From a virus: a stretch of 41,400 nucleotides of DNA. Made by a program: the position numbers and the translations under genes. The notes beneath the pieces were generated by a model. It was not told the DNA's origin, did not search any database, and saw only the letters and a program-made list of their open reading frames with translations. This document shows, in pieces, positions 1 to 6,312 of the stretch; the stretch's first letter is position 1; each line of letters begins with the position of its first letter. Location: positions 1-41,400 of IMG/VR virus record IMGVR_UViG_3300045996_000812; one strand, 5' to 3'.

Positions 1-7
1 GGTGCCC

Positions 8-118
8 ACCACGTCCATACCACGTCTCTATTACGTGCCACGTACTACTTACCATGTCTTACCACGTCCCAACGAAGCTAAAGCCTTTTGATGGTAGGGG
101 TTACGTGGTTTACGTGGT
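8..118. repeat. CACGT iteron-like repeat cluster
   Basis: Copies of ACCACGTC start at 8, 19 and 61, with degenerate relatives at about 30, 37 and 51, giving a spacing close to 11 bp (one helical turn). After a gap, two tandem copies of TTACGTGGT lie at 101-109 and 110-118 in the opposite orientation. Regular helical spacing is typical of protein-binding iterons (replication origin or operator), but no Rep-type gene is visible nearby and the cluster touches the window edge, so its full extent is unknown. Confidence 0.5.
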
Positions 119-458
119 CCTGCGCCGGGTTCACGCAACTTTTATACGCTGAAAACCGTCCTGGAGCCTATCTACCGCTGTATCAACGTCTTGCAGCCAC
201 TTCAAGCCGTCGAAGAAACAGTGGTACGACGCCCTACGCCGGCTGTACGCTACCGGTTCATGGTCCGGGCGGTTTCAAAGCTTTGTTTGCAGCGAGTTCG
301 CGTAATTTTTTGGGGTGTGAAAATCACAGGGAAGGGAAGAGACTGAACAGGACTACGAGGCAGAAATTCGTAGTGAAGGGTGGCGGCTCTCTCCGTGCCA
401 TGAAAACCACCACCCGCAGACGGGAATCAGGTCAATTCACTGGCTCCCGACGTCGCTA
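119..458. other. No supported gene
   Basis: No open frame here has both a credible start and a ribosome site. Forward frame 3 contains protein-like stretches (about 201-302 and 321-495) but is broken by stops at 303-305 and 318-320 and offers no ATG, GTG or TTG at the right place. It may be a decayed gene or non-coding leader. I see no tRNA or strong terminator. Confidence 0.4.
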
Positions 459-671
459 TCACGCATTCTTCTTTGCCCAACGCCGTTTTTGAGCCTCTGA
501 GATCCTTTTCCGACCAGCAGCGCTAATCTTGTGCTTCCTCTTCCTGGTCTCCACACCCGCTGCCACTGACTTGCCAGCCATCTGGCGGCTGATCTGCGCC
601 ACCTTAACGTCGATCAGCCGCAATTGCTCCTGGTAGCCTCGTATGGCGGCTTCTATCAGATCTCGTTCCAT
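459..671 (-). CDS. Small basic protein, unknown function
   Basis: A 70-residue protein. The N-terminal 40 residues are amphipathic helix-like (ERDLIEAAIRGYQEQLRLID). The C-terminal 30 are extremely basic (RKRKHKISAAGR, then KRRWAKKN). I chose the ATG at 671 because AGGAG lies 8 bases upstream; an ATG at 689 would add six residues but lacks such a site. The basic tail suggests nucleic-acid binding, as in small histone- or AT-hook-like proteins, but I recognise no named family. It is the last gene of the leftward integrase transcript, 25 bases beyond a 41-residue gene. Confidence 0.6.
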   Translation of the reverse strand: MERDLIEAAIRGYQEQLRLIDVKVAQISRQMAGKSVAAGVETRKRKHKISAAGRKRISEAQKRRWAKKNA

Positions 672-696
672 TACGCATACTCCTCTCATGAGTACT

Positions 697-822
697 CTAC
701 ACTAATTTTAGGTGTCTTGGTGGTCTACCGGCAGCGATCTCGTGCGCCACCGGGTCCTCGACCGGGACCGGCTGGTCGATCTCGTCTAGCAGTCGATCTA
801 TGTAAGCATCTTCGTCGCTCAT
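697..822 (-). CDS. 41-residue acidic mini-protein
   Basis: The ATG at 822 lies one base beyond the integrase stop codon (TGAGATG), so translation is probably coupled to integrase. The product is acidic and short: MSDEDAYIDRLLDEIDQPV, then a proline-rich stretch and a basic end (PPRHLKLV). No family recognised. A directionality factor would be conceivable from its position, but those are usually basic and carry a winged helix, which is not seen here. Confidence 0.5.
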   Translation of the reverse strand: MSDEDAYIDRLLDEIDQPVPVEDPVAHEIAAGRPPRHLKLV

Positions 823-823
823 C

Positions 824-1774
824 TCACAGCTCCTTTAACAGTGTAACCTTCTCGAATTCGTCCCTGGACTCCCTCTGAGCCAGTTTGGCCTGGTGCAGGT
901 ATTCGCCGAGCACTGCATACGACGTGTGGCCGGTGATGTTCATCAGCCGGTTCATGTCGCCGCCCTTCGCCAGGTAGTTGGTGCAGAACAGATGCCTGAA
1001 TGAGTGGGCAGAGATCCTCGGTAGACCGTGTTTCTTGCGATGGCGGGCGATGTGGCTGGCCCATGCGTCAGGACTCATCTTTGGCCTTCGAGCGCTCAGG
1101 AACACGAACTCGCTGTTTCCTGACGATTTCAGCTCTCTGCGGCGCTTGATCCAGCCCCGTAACAGCGGCACCATACCAGCGCTGATCGGGACGTTACGAC
1201 GGCCGGTCTTGCCATTCACCGAAGCGATCTTCATTTCCCAGTCAATGTCGCTCAGCCGCAGGTTGCACAGCTCGCCGATCCGCATTCCGTCGTCCATCAT
1301 GAGGCAGCTCGCCACGTAGTCTCTATGCTCGATCACCTTGCGCGTGTTGAACGTGCCCTGGAACGCCCGAATATCCCTCATCTTGGGGATGTCGTCGCGT
1401 CTGGGGTTCTTCGGGATCTGCGGCATGTGCCTCAAAAGCTTCTTGGCCACTTCGTCCAGCCGATCCTCAACACAGTCCGGGTCCTTTTCTACCCAGTGGA
1501 GAAATGCCCGCAGAGTGCGCAGCACCTGAAGCCGCGTTGATTCGCTCCATACCTTGTTTTTCTGCTTGATCAGCATCATGTCGAAGAACGCAGTGAGATG
1601 CACCCGGTTCACGTCTTCGAACCGCAGCACTGGCCGATCAGCCAGGAACCCCAGAATGACCTGAAGGTTCTCTCGGTAGATCTTGATTGTCTTTTCAGAG
1701 CACTGTTTCCGCGCTCCGTACATTCCACGACGCCGACTGTCGATGAAAAGCGGCACCATTTGCATCAAATTCAC
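824..1774 (-). CDS. int: Tyrosine recombinase / phage integrase
   Basis: A 316-residue site-specific recombinase for insertion and excision of the phage chromosome. Residues about 1-105 form the SAM-like core-binding domain. The catalytic domain follows with R165 (in GMRIGELCNL), K189 (NGKTGRR), H257-x-x-R260 (HSFRHLF), H283 (TGHTS) and nucleophile Y292 (GEYLH), the full catalytic set in the right order and spacing. It has no long N-terminal arm-binding domain, so it is short compared with lambda Int. AGGGGG precedes the ATG by about 11 bases. The proposed attP lies some 200 bases upstream. Confidence 0.95.
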   Translation of the reverse strand: MNLMQMVPLFIDSRRRGMYGARKQCSEKTIKIYRENLQVILGFLADRPVLRFEDVNRVHLTAFFDMMLIKQKNKVWSESTRLQVLRTLRAFLHWVEKDPDCVEDRLDEVAKKLLRHMPQIPKNPRRDDIPKMRDIRAFQGTFNTRKVIEHRDYVASCLMMDDGMRIGELCNLRLSDIDWEMKIASVNGKTGRRNVPISAGMVPLLRGWIKRRRELKSSGNSEFVFLSARRPKMSPDAWASHIARHRKKHGLPRISAHSFRHLFCTNYLAKGGDMNRLMNITGHTSYAVLGEYLHQAKLAQRESRDEFEKVTLLKEL

Positions 1775-1923
1775 GCGAAACCCCCTTGGCTTTTGAGCAG
1801 TTAACTACGCCGTTTCGACCCGTAAAATATTGACGCCACACATAAATTGTGTGTATTGCAACACAGACGAGTGTGATGATGAAAAAGTCAGTAAATACGG
1901 CATAAAATGTTGATTTGGTTCAC

Positions 1924-1968
1924 ACAACTAGGCCAGTTGTAAGTGTAAAACACACAACTGTGTTGTGT
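1924..1968. repeat. ACAAC/GTTGT dyads beside attP
   Basis: Two inverted repeats sit side by side: ACAACT-N5-AGTTGT (1924-1940) and ACACAAC-TGT-GTTGTGT (1952-1968). CACACAACT also occurs as a direct repeat at 1921 and 1951. They lie between integrase and the tRNA fragment, where integrase arm sites or repressor operators are expected. A related dyad lies in the DNA polymerase promoter (5596-5612), which favours an operator role. Confidence 0.5.
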
Positions 1969-1977
1969 CAAGTGTGG

Positions 1978-2023
1978 CCTGCTGATTACAAGTCAGCCGC
2001 TCTACCAACTGAGCTATCCCGGC
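1978..2023 (-). other. attP: Probable attP: 5' half of a tRNA-Thr(TGT) gene
   Basis: Reading leftward from 2023 there is a perfect tRNA 5' half: acceptor strand GCCGGGA, TA, D arm GCTC-AGTTGGTA-GAGC, and anticodon arm GCTGA-CTTGTAA-TCAGC with anticodon TGT. The sequence then leaves the tRNA pattern: there is no T-arm (GGTTCGA) and no acceptor 3' strand. The break just beyond the anticodon stem fits a tyrosine-integrase crossover in a tRNA gene. Integrase is the next gene, and phage genes lie on both sides. Phages usually carry the 3' half; here it is the 5' half. Confidence 0.75.
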
Positions 2024-2028
2024 TCATA

Positions 2029-2080
2029 ACTGCTTGCATTTCAACGTTTTACAGCGAATTCAGCCGAATCTGCAAGCAGT
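2029..2080. repeat. 10-bp inverted repeat next to attP
   Basis: ACTGCTTGCA at 2029-2038 is matched by its exact complement TGCAAGCAGT at 2071-2080, 32 bases apart. The pair brackets the promoter-like sequence upstream of the tRNA half. Candidate arm-type sites for integrase or a directionality factor. Confidence 0.45.
2048..2075 (-). promoter_or_regulatory. Putative promoter reading into the tRNA-Thr half
   Basis: On the reverse strand TTGCAG (2075-2070), a 16-base spacer and TGTAAA (2053-2048) resemble a sigma70 promoter. The predicted start, near 2041, lies about 18 bases before the tRNA 5' end. After integration this could drive the reconstituted host tRNA. The match is moderate. Confidence 0.35.
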
Positions 2081-2111
2081 CTGATCAACTAACTACCGAT
2101 TTTCCCACACA

Positions 2112-2516
2112 TCACGACGCCTTGGCGATGCGATTTCGTCGAGCGAAGGACGAGGCCATGTCGATGAGGGCCGCTCGCTGCTCCTCGTGGAGCTTAAACC
2201 ACAGCTTTTCAAGCGGTTCCAGGGTGGGGTCCTTTCCCGCCAGTTCGGCCGGAATGCTGCCATACTTCTTCTTGATCTTGTCGGATACGGCAATCTTCTC
2301 GAGATCGTGATACTTAAATTTGAACACTTCGGCGATCAGCTTCAGGACGTATTTGGACGGGATTCCTTCACCCCTGACAATCCTACGAACGTGTTCGTAC
2401 GTCACATCGAGCTTCTCAGCAAGCTCGTTCATCGTCATACCCTGCTCTTCCATCTTCGAGGTGAGCAGCTCAGCCAGTTGAGTTCTAGGAGCTTCAAGAG
2501 TGGGTTTCATGGACAT
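2112..2516 (-). CDS. XRE-family HTH regulator (candidate repressor)
   Basis: A 134-residue protein with a helix-turn-helix at about residues 14-62. The sequence TMNELAEKLDVTYEHVRRIV fits the Cro/C1 HTH, followed by a conserved hydrophobic helix (LKLIAEVFKFKYHDL). The C-terminal 60 residues end in a helix (EEQRAALIDMASSFARRN) that probably dimerises; there is no LexA-type peptidase domain. GGAGG precedes the ATG by 8 bases. A promoter and an overlapping dyad lie just upstream. Its place beside attP and integrase suggests a lysogeny repressor, but the HTH gene at 5759 is an alternative. Confidence 0.8.
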   Translation of the reverse strand: MSMKPTLEAPRTQLAELLTSKMEEQGMTMNELAEKLDVTYEHVRRIVRGEGIPSKYVLKLIAEVFKFKYHDLEKIAVSDKIKKKYGSIPAELAGKDPTLEPLEKLWFKLHEEQRAALIDMASSFARRNRIAKAS

Positions 2517-2539
2517 TCAATGTGCCTCCGGTGTTCACA

Positions 2540-2568
2540 AGAATAACCAATTGACACTCTCTGGTCAA
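2540..2568 (-). promoter_or_regulatory. Promoter with operator dyad for the XRE gene
   Basis: Reverse-strand TTGACC (2568-2563), a 17-base spacer and TATTCT (2545-2540) make a good sigma70 match. The -35 overlaps a dyad TTGAC-N8-GTCAA (2551-2568), a candidate operator for autoregulation. GGAGG and the start codon follow. Confidence 0.55.
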
Positions 2569-2612
2569 CACAAAAAATGAATGTAGTTGTGATTGAACGC
2601 TGAAATGTGTGA

Positions 2613-2662
2613 GATAAAAAACAAAAAGGGTTGTACCGGTATACACCCGATACAACCCTTTT
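2613..2662 (-). terminator. Intrinsic terminator after dUTPase
   Basis: A perfect 12-bp inverted repeat (AAAAGGGTTGTA at 2624-2635, TACAACCCTTTT at 2651-2662) has a 15-base loop. On the reverse strand it is followed by TTTTTGTTTTTTAT. It closes the polA-dut transcript just before the repressor promoter. Confidence 0.8.
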
Positions 2663-2672
2663 GAATGCAATC

Positions 2673-3125
2673 CTATTGTAGGCCGCTCGACCCGAAGCCA
2701 CCAGCGCCCCTAGCTGTCTCGGCCAGCTCCTCTTCTACGGCAAATTCTATAGGCTCATACCTTGCGACAACCATCTGCGCGATTCGATCACCCTCGTTGA
2801 TGATGATCTCCGCACCAGGCCCGCGATTGACCCCTGTCCACAGCAGAATGACGCCGATCTCTCCTCGATACCCAGGATCGACCGTGCCAGGGCTGTTCAA
2901 CACCGTGATGCCGTGCTTCAGAGCCAGTCCCGAGCGCGGCCGGATCTGCGCCTCGAATCCAGGCGGCAGAGCGATGCTCAGGCCGGTCTTTACGAGCGTA
3001 GGAACTAGTGGCTTCAGAATGGCCGGCTGGATGGCCCGCAGATCGAATCCAGCGTCTTCGTCAGGTCCGTGCGCATACGACGGAATGACCGCGTTCGGGG
3101 CCAACTTCTTAATCTTCAGTGTCAA
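2673..3125 (-). CDS. dut: dUTP diphosphatase (trimeric dUTPase)
   Basis: Hydrolyses dUTP to dUMP and pyrophosphate, keeping uracil out of DNA and feeding dTMP synthesis. At 150 residues it has the usual length of the homotrimeric family and all five motifs in order: DAGFDLRA, RPRSGLAL, the GTVDPGYRGEIG substrate loop with its Asp and Tyr, GDRIAQMVV, and the C-terminal glycine-rich RGAGGFGSSG. The start appears to be TTG at 3125, with AGGAGA about 9 bases upstream. It pairs functionally with the thyX gene at the right end of the window. Confidence 0.95.
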   Translation of the reverse strand: MTLKIKKLAPNAVIPSYAHGPDEDAGFDLRAIQPAILKPLVPTLVKTGLSIALPPGFEAQIRPRSGLALKHGITVLNSPGTVDPGYRGEIGVILLWTGVNRGPGAEIIINEGDRIAQMVVARYEPIEFAVEEELAETARGAGGFGSSGLQ

Positions 3126-3201
3126 TATCAGATCTCCTCATCTTTTTGAAAATCGCGGAAGGGGCTTCGCCTTGGTTCTAAATTCGCGAATCCAGAATCA
3201 C

Positions 3202-3354
3202 TCAACCGCAGAAATCCTCCATCCCCGAGCACTGGAGCCTGTACAACCACTCGCAGTCCTCACACAAACCGGTTTGGCCTCGCTCTTCGTTGTGAGAGCA
3301 GGTATATAGCTGGTCTTCTTCTTCCACCGGCGTCTTTCTTATTTCGTCCAGCAT
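3202..3354 (-). CDS. Cys-rich 50-residue protein overlapping polA
   Basis: The ATG at 3354 lies inside the last codons of the polymerase gene in another frame (16-base overlap), a common arrangement for coupled translation. The protein has a C-x(12)-H-free cluster: a Cys at about 19, CEDC at 31-34, and further Cys at 42 and 49. This could bind zinc. A longer upstream start (3468) in the same frame would only add a shadow of the polymerase. No family recognised. Confidence 0.5.
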   Translation of the reverse strand: MLDEIRKTPVEEEDQLYTCSHNEERGQTGLCEDCEWLYRLQCSGMEDFCG

Positions 3355-5582
3355 TCGGCTATATGTCCTTCGTACTCCATCGTCACTTTCGTCATGAATT
3401 CTGCCCCTGCTCGCCGGATGCAGTCGCCGATCATGTCCATACACGCTTGTGCCGTCAGCGTCGGACACTCAACCACAAACTCGTCATACACATGGTTTAT
3501 GAGTCTAGCGGTTTTTACTTCCAAGATCGCGTCAAACTCTTTGACGTCGCCTTTACGAAGCTCAACCCTCTCGTCACCGATCTGTACGATGTAGGTGTCG
3601 TAGTCAGGCAGCAAATGCCACATGAATGGCCTCCCGTTCTTGTCATACCCAGCACCCATCGCGGTCTTGGTGACGTCAGCGTTGCCACCCTGAATCGGCG
3701 TGTTCTTGCCCTCGCGCTCGATGCTGCCAAACATCGCACCGTACTTCTTGTTGACGTCGCGTGCTTGAGGTGCTCGCTTGAACTTCTCAGCGTCCTCCAG
3801 CGCTCTCTTCTTCGCCAGTTCCCACGTCGGCTTCTCGAAGAACCGGACACGGCCAGAGAACGTTCGCGCGCAGAGGTTCATCTTGGCGAAGTTGCCTGAA
3901 TTCGTCAGGAACGCCTGCACCTTGGAGTTCGCCTTGCGCCAGATAGCCAGCAGCTCTTGGGCTGTTTCGACTGCGACCTTGAGGTCTTCGGCTAGAGCGT
4001 AAGCTTCCTTACCGTACGCGACACCAAAGTTGATGGCTTTGGCCCCGTCGCGCATCGTCTTGTGCTCAGGGCACTCGCACTTGTTTTTGTCATGCTCGAA
4101 CCGGCAGTTGACGCCTTTGGCCGACGTCCACTTCTCTCCCTGCATACTCGATGCAATCAGGGAGTGCATGTCCCAGTTGTTCGAAAAAGCCGCGATCCAC
4201 GACTCTTCACCGCTCATCTCGGCGATGATTCGCAACTCTGCGCCGTTCTCGTCAACCGTGATGATCGAGTAGCCTTCCTCGGCGACGAAGCACTTGCGGT
4301 AGCGCTTGTCCTTCGGGATGTTGTACAGGTTTGGCTTAACGCAACTCGGTCGGCCAGTCTCGGTGCCGTTTTGAAGGTGGTTCGCGTGAATTCGTCCGGT
4401 ATCGGGGTTGATGTATTCGAACCAATTCCGGCCGAAGGACTTCAAGGCGTGTGCGCTTTTGCGAAACGCCTGGATAGCTTGGATCACAGGCTTGTCCGAG
4501 AAGCGAGCCAGCACTTTCTTGCTGGTCCCCTTCAGCGACTTGAACCCAGGCATCTTCTGGAGTGCCGATAGGAGCTGCTCAGGCGCGTCGTAATTAACCG
4601 CCGCCTCGCCCTCGTACTTGTCCTTGTCCTTATCGAACTTCTTTACGCCGCGCCTTGCTTCCCTGAATTCTTCGAGGTACTCTGCTCGACGAACTCTGTC
4701 CTTCTCGTCTCTCCACCTCTCCTCTAGAGCCTTCAGGTCTACGTCTGGAGGAGCCGCCAAACCGACAACCGGCACAAAATACTTGTCTAGTTGTTTGACG
4801 TGTTCGACATGCTCTGTTTCGATAGACTCTACGAGAGCAAGCCACCGCTCCTGAGACAGCTTCTTGCCGTTAAGCCTCATCTCGGAGAAGGCAGGGATGG
4901 CGTCGTTTTCGATCTGGACCGCGCGCTCGACTTTGAGCTTCTCAGCCATACGAAGTTGGCCGACTCGAATAGCCTTGGGGAGGCGTGTATCGAGAGCCGC
5001 ATAGTCAAGCTGGTCCTCGGTGAGAGGTGTCTCAAGATCGAACGACTTCTGCAACTCCTTGTTCATCTTCAGGCGCAGGTATCGCTCAACCATGTCGTCC
5101 ATCGCCCAGAAGCCTTTGGCGAAGTAGTCTACCTTGCCCTGGTAGAACATACGCTCCGTCTCCATGCAGTCCCAGAACCAGAACGGCCGCAGACCAAGGC
5201 ACCAGTTGGCTGTCTCGTATTCGAATGCTAGATTGACACCCACCTTAAGCCACTCTCGCGACTCCAGGACAGGTTTCACTACGTCCAGCACCGGTTGTAC
5301 CCAACGACCGGGCTTCCTCCACCCCTGGTCCATCAGAACCTCGGTGGTGCCTGCAAATTTGAGGAGGTCCACCACATACTGTTCCTCGCGATTGCCGAAC
5401 TGAAGCGTCCTCACCTTCCGGTGGACGAACGTAGGCACTATGTTGGTCTCGAAGTCGAACCCTGGCTCTTTCTCCCGCTGAAAGAAGCTGTGCAGCTTGT
5501 GCAAACCTTCCTCGTCTCCAACCAGCATTCGGTTCAAGGGCGGGTTCATCTCGGACGGAACTAGCAATCGTGATTCACTCAT
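3339..5582 (-). CDS. polA: Family A DNA polymerase with 3'-5' exonuclease domain
   Basis: A 747-residue replicative-type phage polymerase I without the 5' nuclease. The exonuclease domain (about 38-225) has D43-x-E45 (FDFET), N117 with E121 where Asp is usual, and Y194-x3-D198. The polymerase domain has TGRPS near 409-413, motif A at D444 (TVDENGAELR, diverging from DYSQIELR), motif B at 511-523 (RDGAKAINFGVAYG), and motif C at 699-701 as VYDE rather than VHDE. A Cys/His cluster (C493, C502, C504, H507) is inserted between motifs A and B. Transcribed leftward from a promoter just ahead of its ATG. Confidence 0.93.
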   Translation of the reverse strand: MSESRLLVPSEMNPPLNRMLVGDEEGLHKLHSFFQREKEPGFDFETNIVPTFVHRKVRTLQFGNREEQYVVDLLKFAGTTEVLMDQGWRKPGRWVQPVLDVVKPVLESREWLKVGVNLAFEYETANWCLGLRPFWFWDCMETERMFYQGKVDYFAKGFWAMDDMVERYLRLKMNKELQKSFDLETPLTEDQLDYAALDTRLPKAIRVGQLRMAEKLKVERAVQIENDAIPAFSEMRLNGKKLSQERWLALVESIETEHVEHVKQLDKYFVPVVGLAAPPDVDLKALEERWRDEKDRVRRAEYLEEFREARRGVKKFDKDKDKYEGEAAVNYDAPEQLLSALQKMPGFKSLKGTSKKVLARFSDKPVIQAIQAFRKSAHALKSFGRNWFEYINPDTGRIHANHLQNGTETGRPSCVKPNLYNIPKDKRYRKCFVAEEGYSIITVDENGAELRIIAEMSGEESWIAAFSNNWDMHSLIASSMQGEKWTSAKGVNCRFEHDKNKCECPEHKTMRDGAKAINFGVAYGKEAYALAEDLKVAVETAQELLAIWRKANSKVQAFLTNSGNFAKMNLCARTFSGRVRFFEKPTWELAKKRALEDAEKFKRAPQARDVNKKYGAMFGSIEREGKNTPIQGGNADVTKTAMGAGYDKNGRPFMWHLLPDYDTYIVQIGDERVELRKGDVKEFDAILEVKTARLINHVYDEFVVECPTLTAQACMDMIGDCIRRAGAEFMTKVTMEYEGHIAECWTK

Positions 5583-5590
5583 CTTTAACC

Positions 5591-5619
5591 ACTATACAAC
5601 AATTCTCGTTGTTTTGCAA
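5591..5619 (-). promoter_or_regulatory. polA promoter with ACAAC-N7-GTTGT operator
   Basis: Reverse-strand TTGCAA (5619-5614), a 17-base spacer and TATAGT (5596-5591) lie only 8 bases from the polA ATG, so the message should be leaderless or nearly so. The dyad ACAAC-N7-GTTGT (5596-5612) fills the spacer, a classic place for repressor binding. Confidence 0.55.
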
Positions 5620-5655
5620 CGTGTGGTGATTAAGTATTTTTAATGGTCAAACCAC

Positions 5656-5698
5656 TTGACAACCACCCCTTGTGTCAATTACGATGAAGTTGTACAAC
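5656..5698 (+). promoter_or_regulatory. Rightward promoter for the HTH gene, with dyads
   Basis: TTGACA (5656-5661), 18 bases, TACGAT (5680-5685). TTGACA also forms a dyad with TGTCAA (5673-5678), and the perfect palindrome GTTGTACAAC lies at 5689-5698 near the expected transcription start. A second TTGACT is at 5713-5718. Likely a regulated early promoter opposite the polA promoter. Confidence 0.55.
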
Positions 5699-5758
5699 GC
5701 GAGCGAGAGCACTTGACTCTAATGCTTTACGCTGTACCCAAGCGATTGTGAGAATAGT

Positions 5759-6052
5759 ATGCCCCAGAATGACTATAACCATTTGAAACAATGGCTATTG
5801 CCAAAAATACGAGAGAGAAAACTTTCGGTCGAGAAATTTGCAAGACTCGTGAAAATCTCCCGAGCGTCTGTGTACTTCTGGTTCAACGACGTAACCAGGC
5901 CCGACGAACAAACAATGGCCCGAGTCTGCCAGGTTCTCGGGACTCCCCTAGAGGAGGGCCTCCGTCAGTACACTCCGAAAGTTGAGGGTCGGCCGGTTGG
6001 CTTTCAGCCGGTGTCTTCCTCTCATGCACACCAGCGCAGAAATCGCAAGTGA
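5759..6052 (+). CDS. Small HTH regulator (Cro-like)
   Basis: A 97-residue protein with an XRE-type helix-turn-helix at about residues 22-66: LSVEKFARLVKISRASVYFW is the two-helix core, then EQTMARVCQVLGTPLEEGL. The last 25 residues are low-complexity. It is the first rightward gene after the divergent control region, as Cro is in lambdoid phages. No clear Shine-Dalgarno sequence. Its 3' half overlaps a convergent reverse-strand gene by about 170 bases. Confidence 0.75.
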   Translation: MPQNDYNHLKQWLLPKIRERKLSVEKFARLVKISRASVYFWFNDVTRPDEQTMARVCQVLGTPLEEGLRQYTPKVEGRPVGFQPVSSSHAHQRRNRK

Positions 6053-6134
6053 ATTCCAAGTTATTACAGTCCATATGAAGCAGCTCTACTGGCAATGTAT
6101 CGCCGCAGTCCGAGCAAGGTTCTAGCCAGATCAT
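5883..6134 (-). CDS. Zinc-ribbon-like small protein, antisense to the HTH gene
   Basis: An 83-residue frame from ATG 6134, with AGGAAG 7 bases upstream. The first 45 residues read as a zinc ribbon: C-x2-C (CSDC, residues 7-10) and C-x2-C (CDFC, near 31-34) separated by a hydrophobic-acidic stretch. The remainder lies antisense to the HTH coding region and looks non-homologous. The ribbon and ribosome site favour a real gene, but the long antiparallel overlap is unusual, so the true 3' end is uncertain. Confidence 0.45.
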   Translation of the reverse strand: MIWLEPCSDCGDTLPVELLHMDCNNLEFTCDFCAGVHERKTPAESQPADPQLSECTDGGPPLGESREPGRLGPLFVRRAWLRR

Positions 6135-6199
6135 TATCAATCTTCCTGGAATAGTTTGTTTACTTTGTATAGCTTACGGACCAACCTCTGCATTACCCC

Positions 6200-6227
6200 T
6201 TGACACTCGGAATCTGTGTGGTACACT
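6200..6227 (+). promoter_or_regulatory. Promoter upstream of the terminase module
   Basis: TTGACA (6200-6205), 16-base spacer, TACACT (6222-6227), preceded by C and with TGTGTGG just before the -10, as at 34324. A second partial copy of the motif (GAGTGTAGCATGAT, 6251-6264) follows; the same string, one base different, forms the -10 region at 20298-20311. Confidence 0.6.
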
Positions 6228-6312
6228 TAATACAGATCAAACTTGACGATGAGTGTAGCATGATTTGCATACTGTGCAACTGCTTCCTCTAGTACGCTAG
6301 TACTGACTTTGA

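Noticed and set aside
88-492. 134-residue forward frame at the left edge
   Set aside because: No ribosome site, unlikely composition (many Arg/Thr/Ser), and its end is antisense to the small basic gene at 459-671.
1978-2023. A complete functional tRNA-Thr
   Set aside because: No T-arm or acceptor 3' strand follows the anticodon arm; only the 5' half is present.
1915-2310. 131-residue forward frame across the attP region
   Set aside because: It runs through the tRNA fragment and antisense through the XRE gene, which has a clear HTH.
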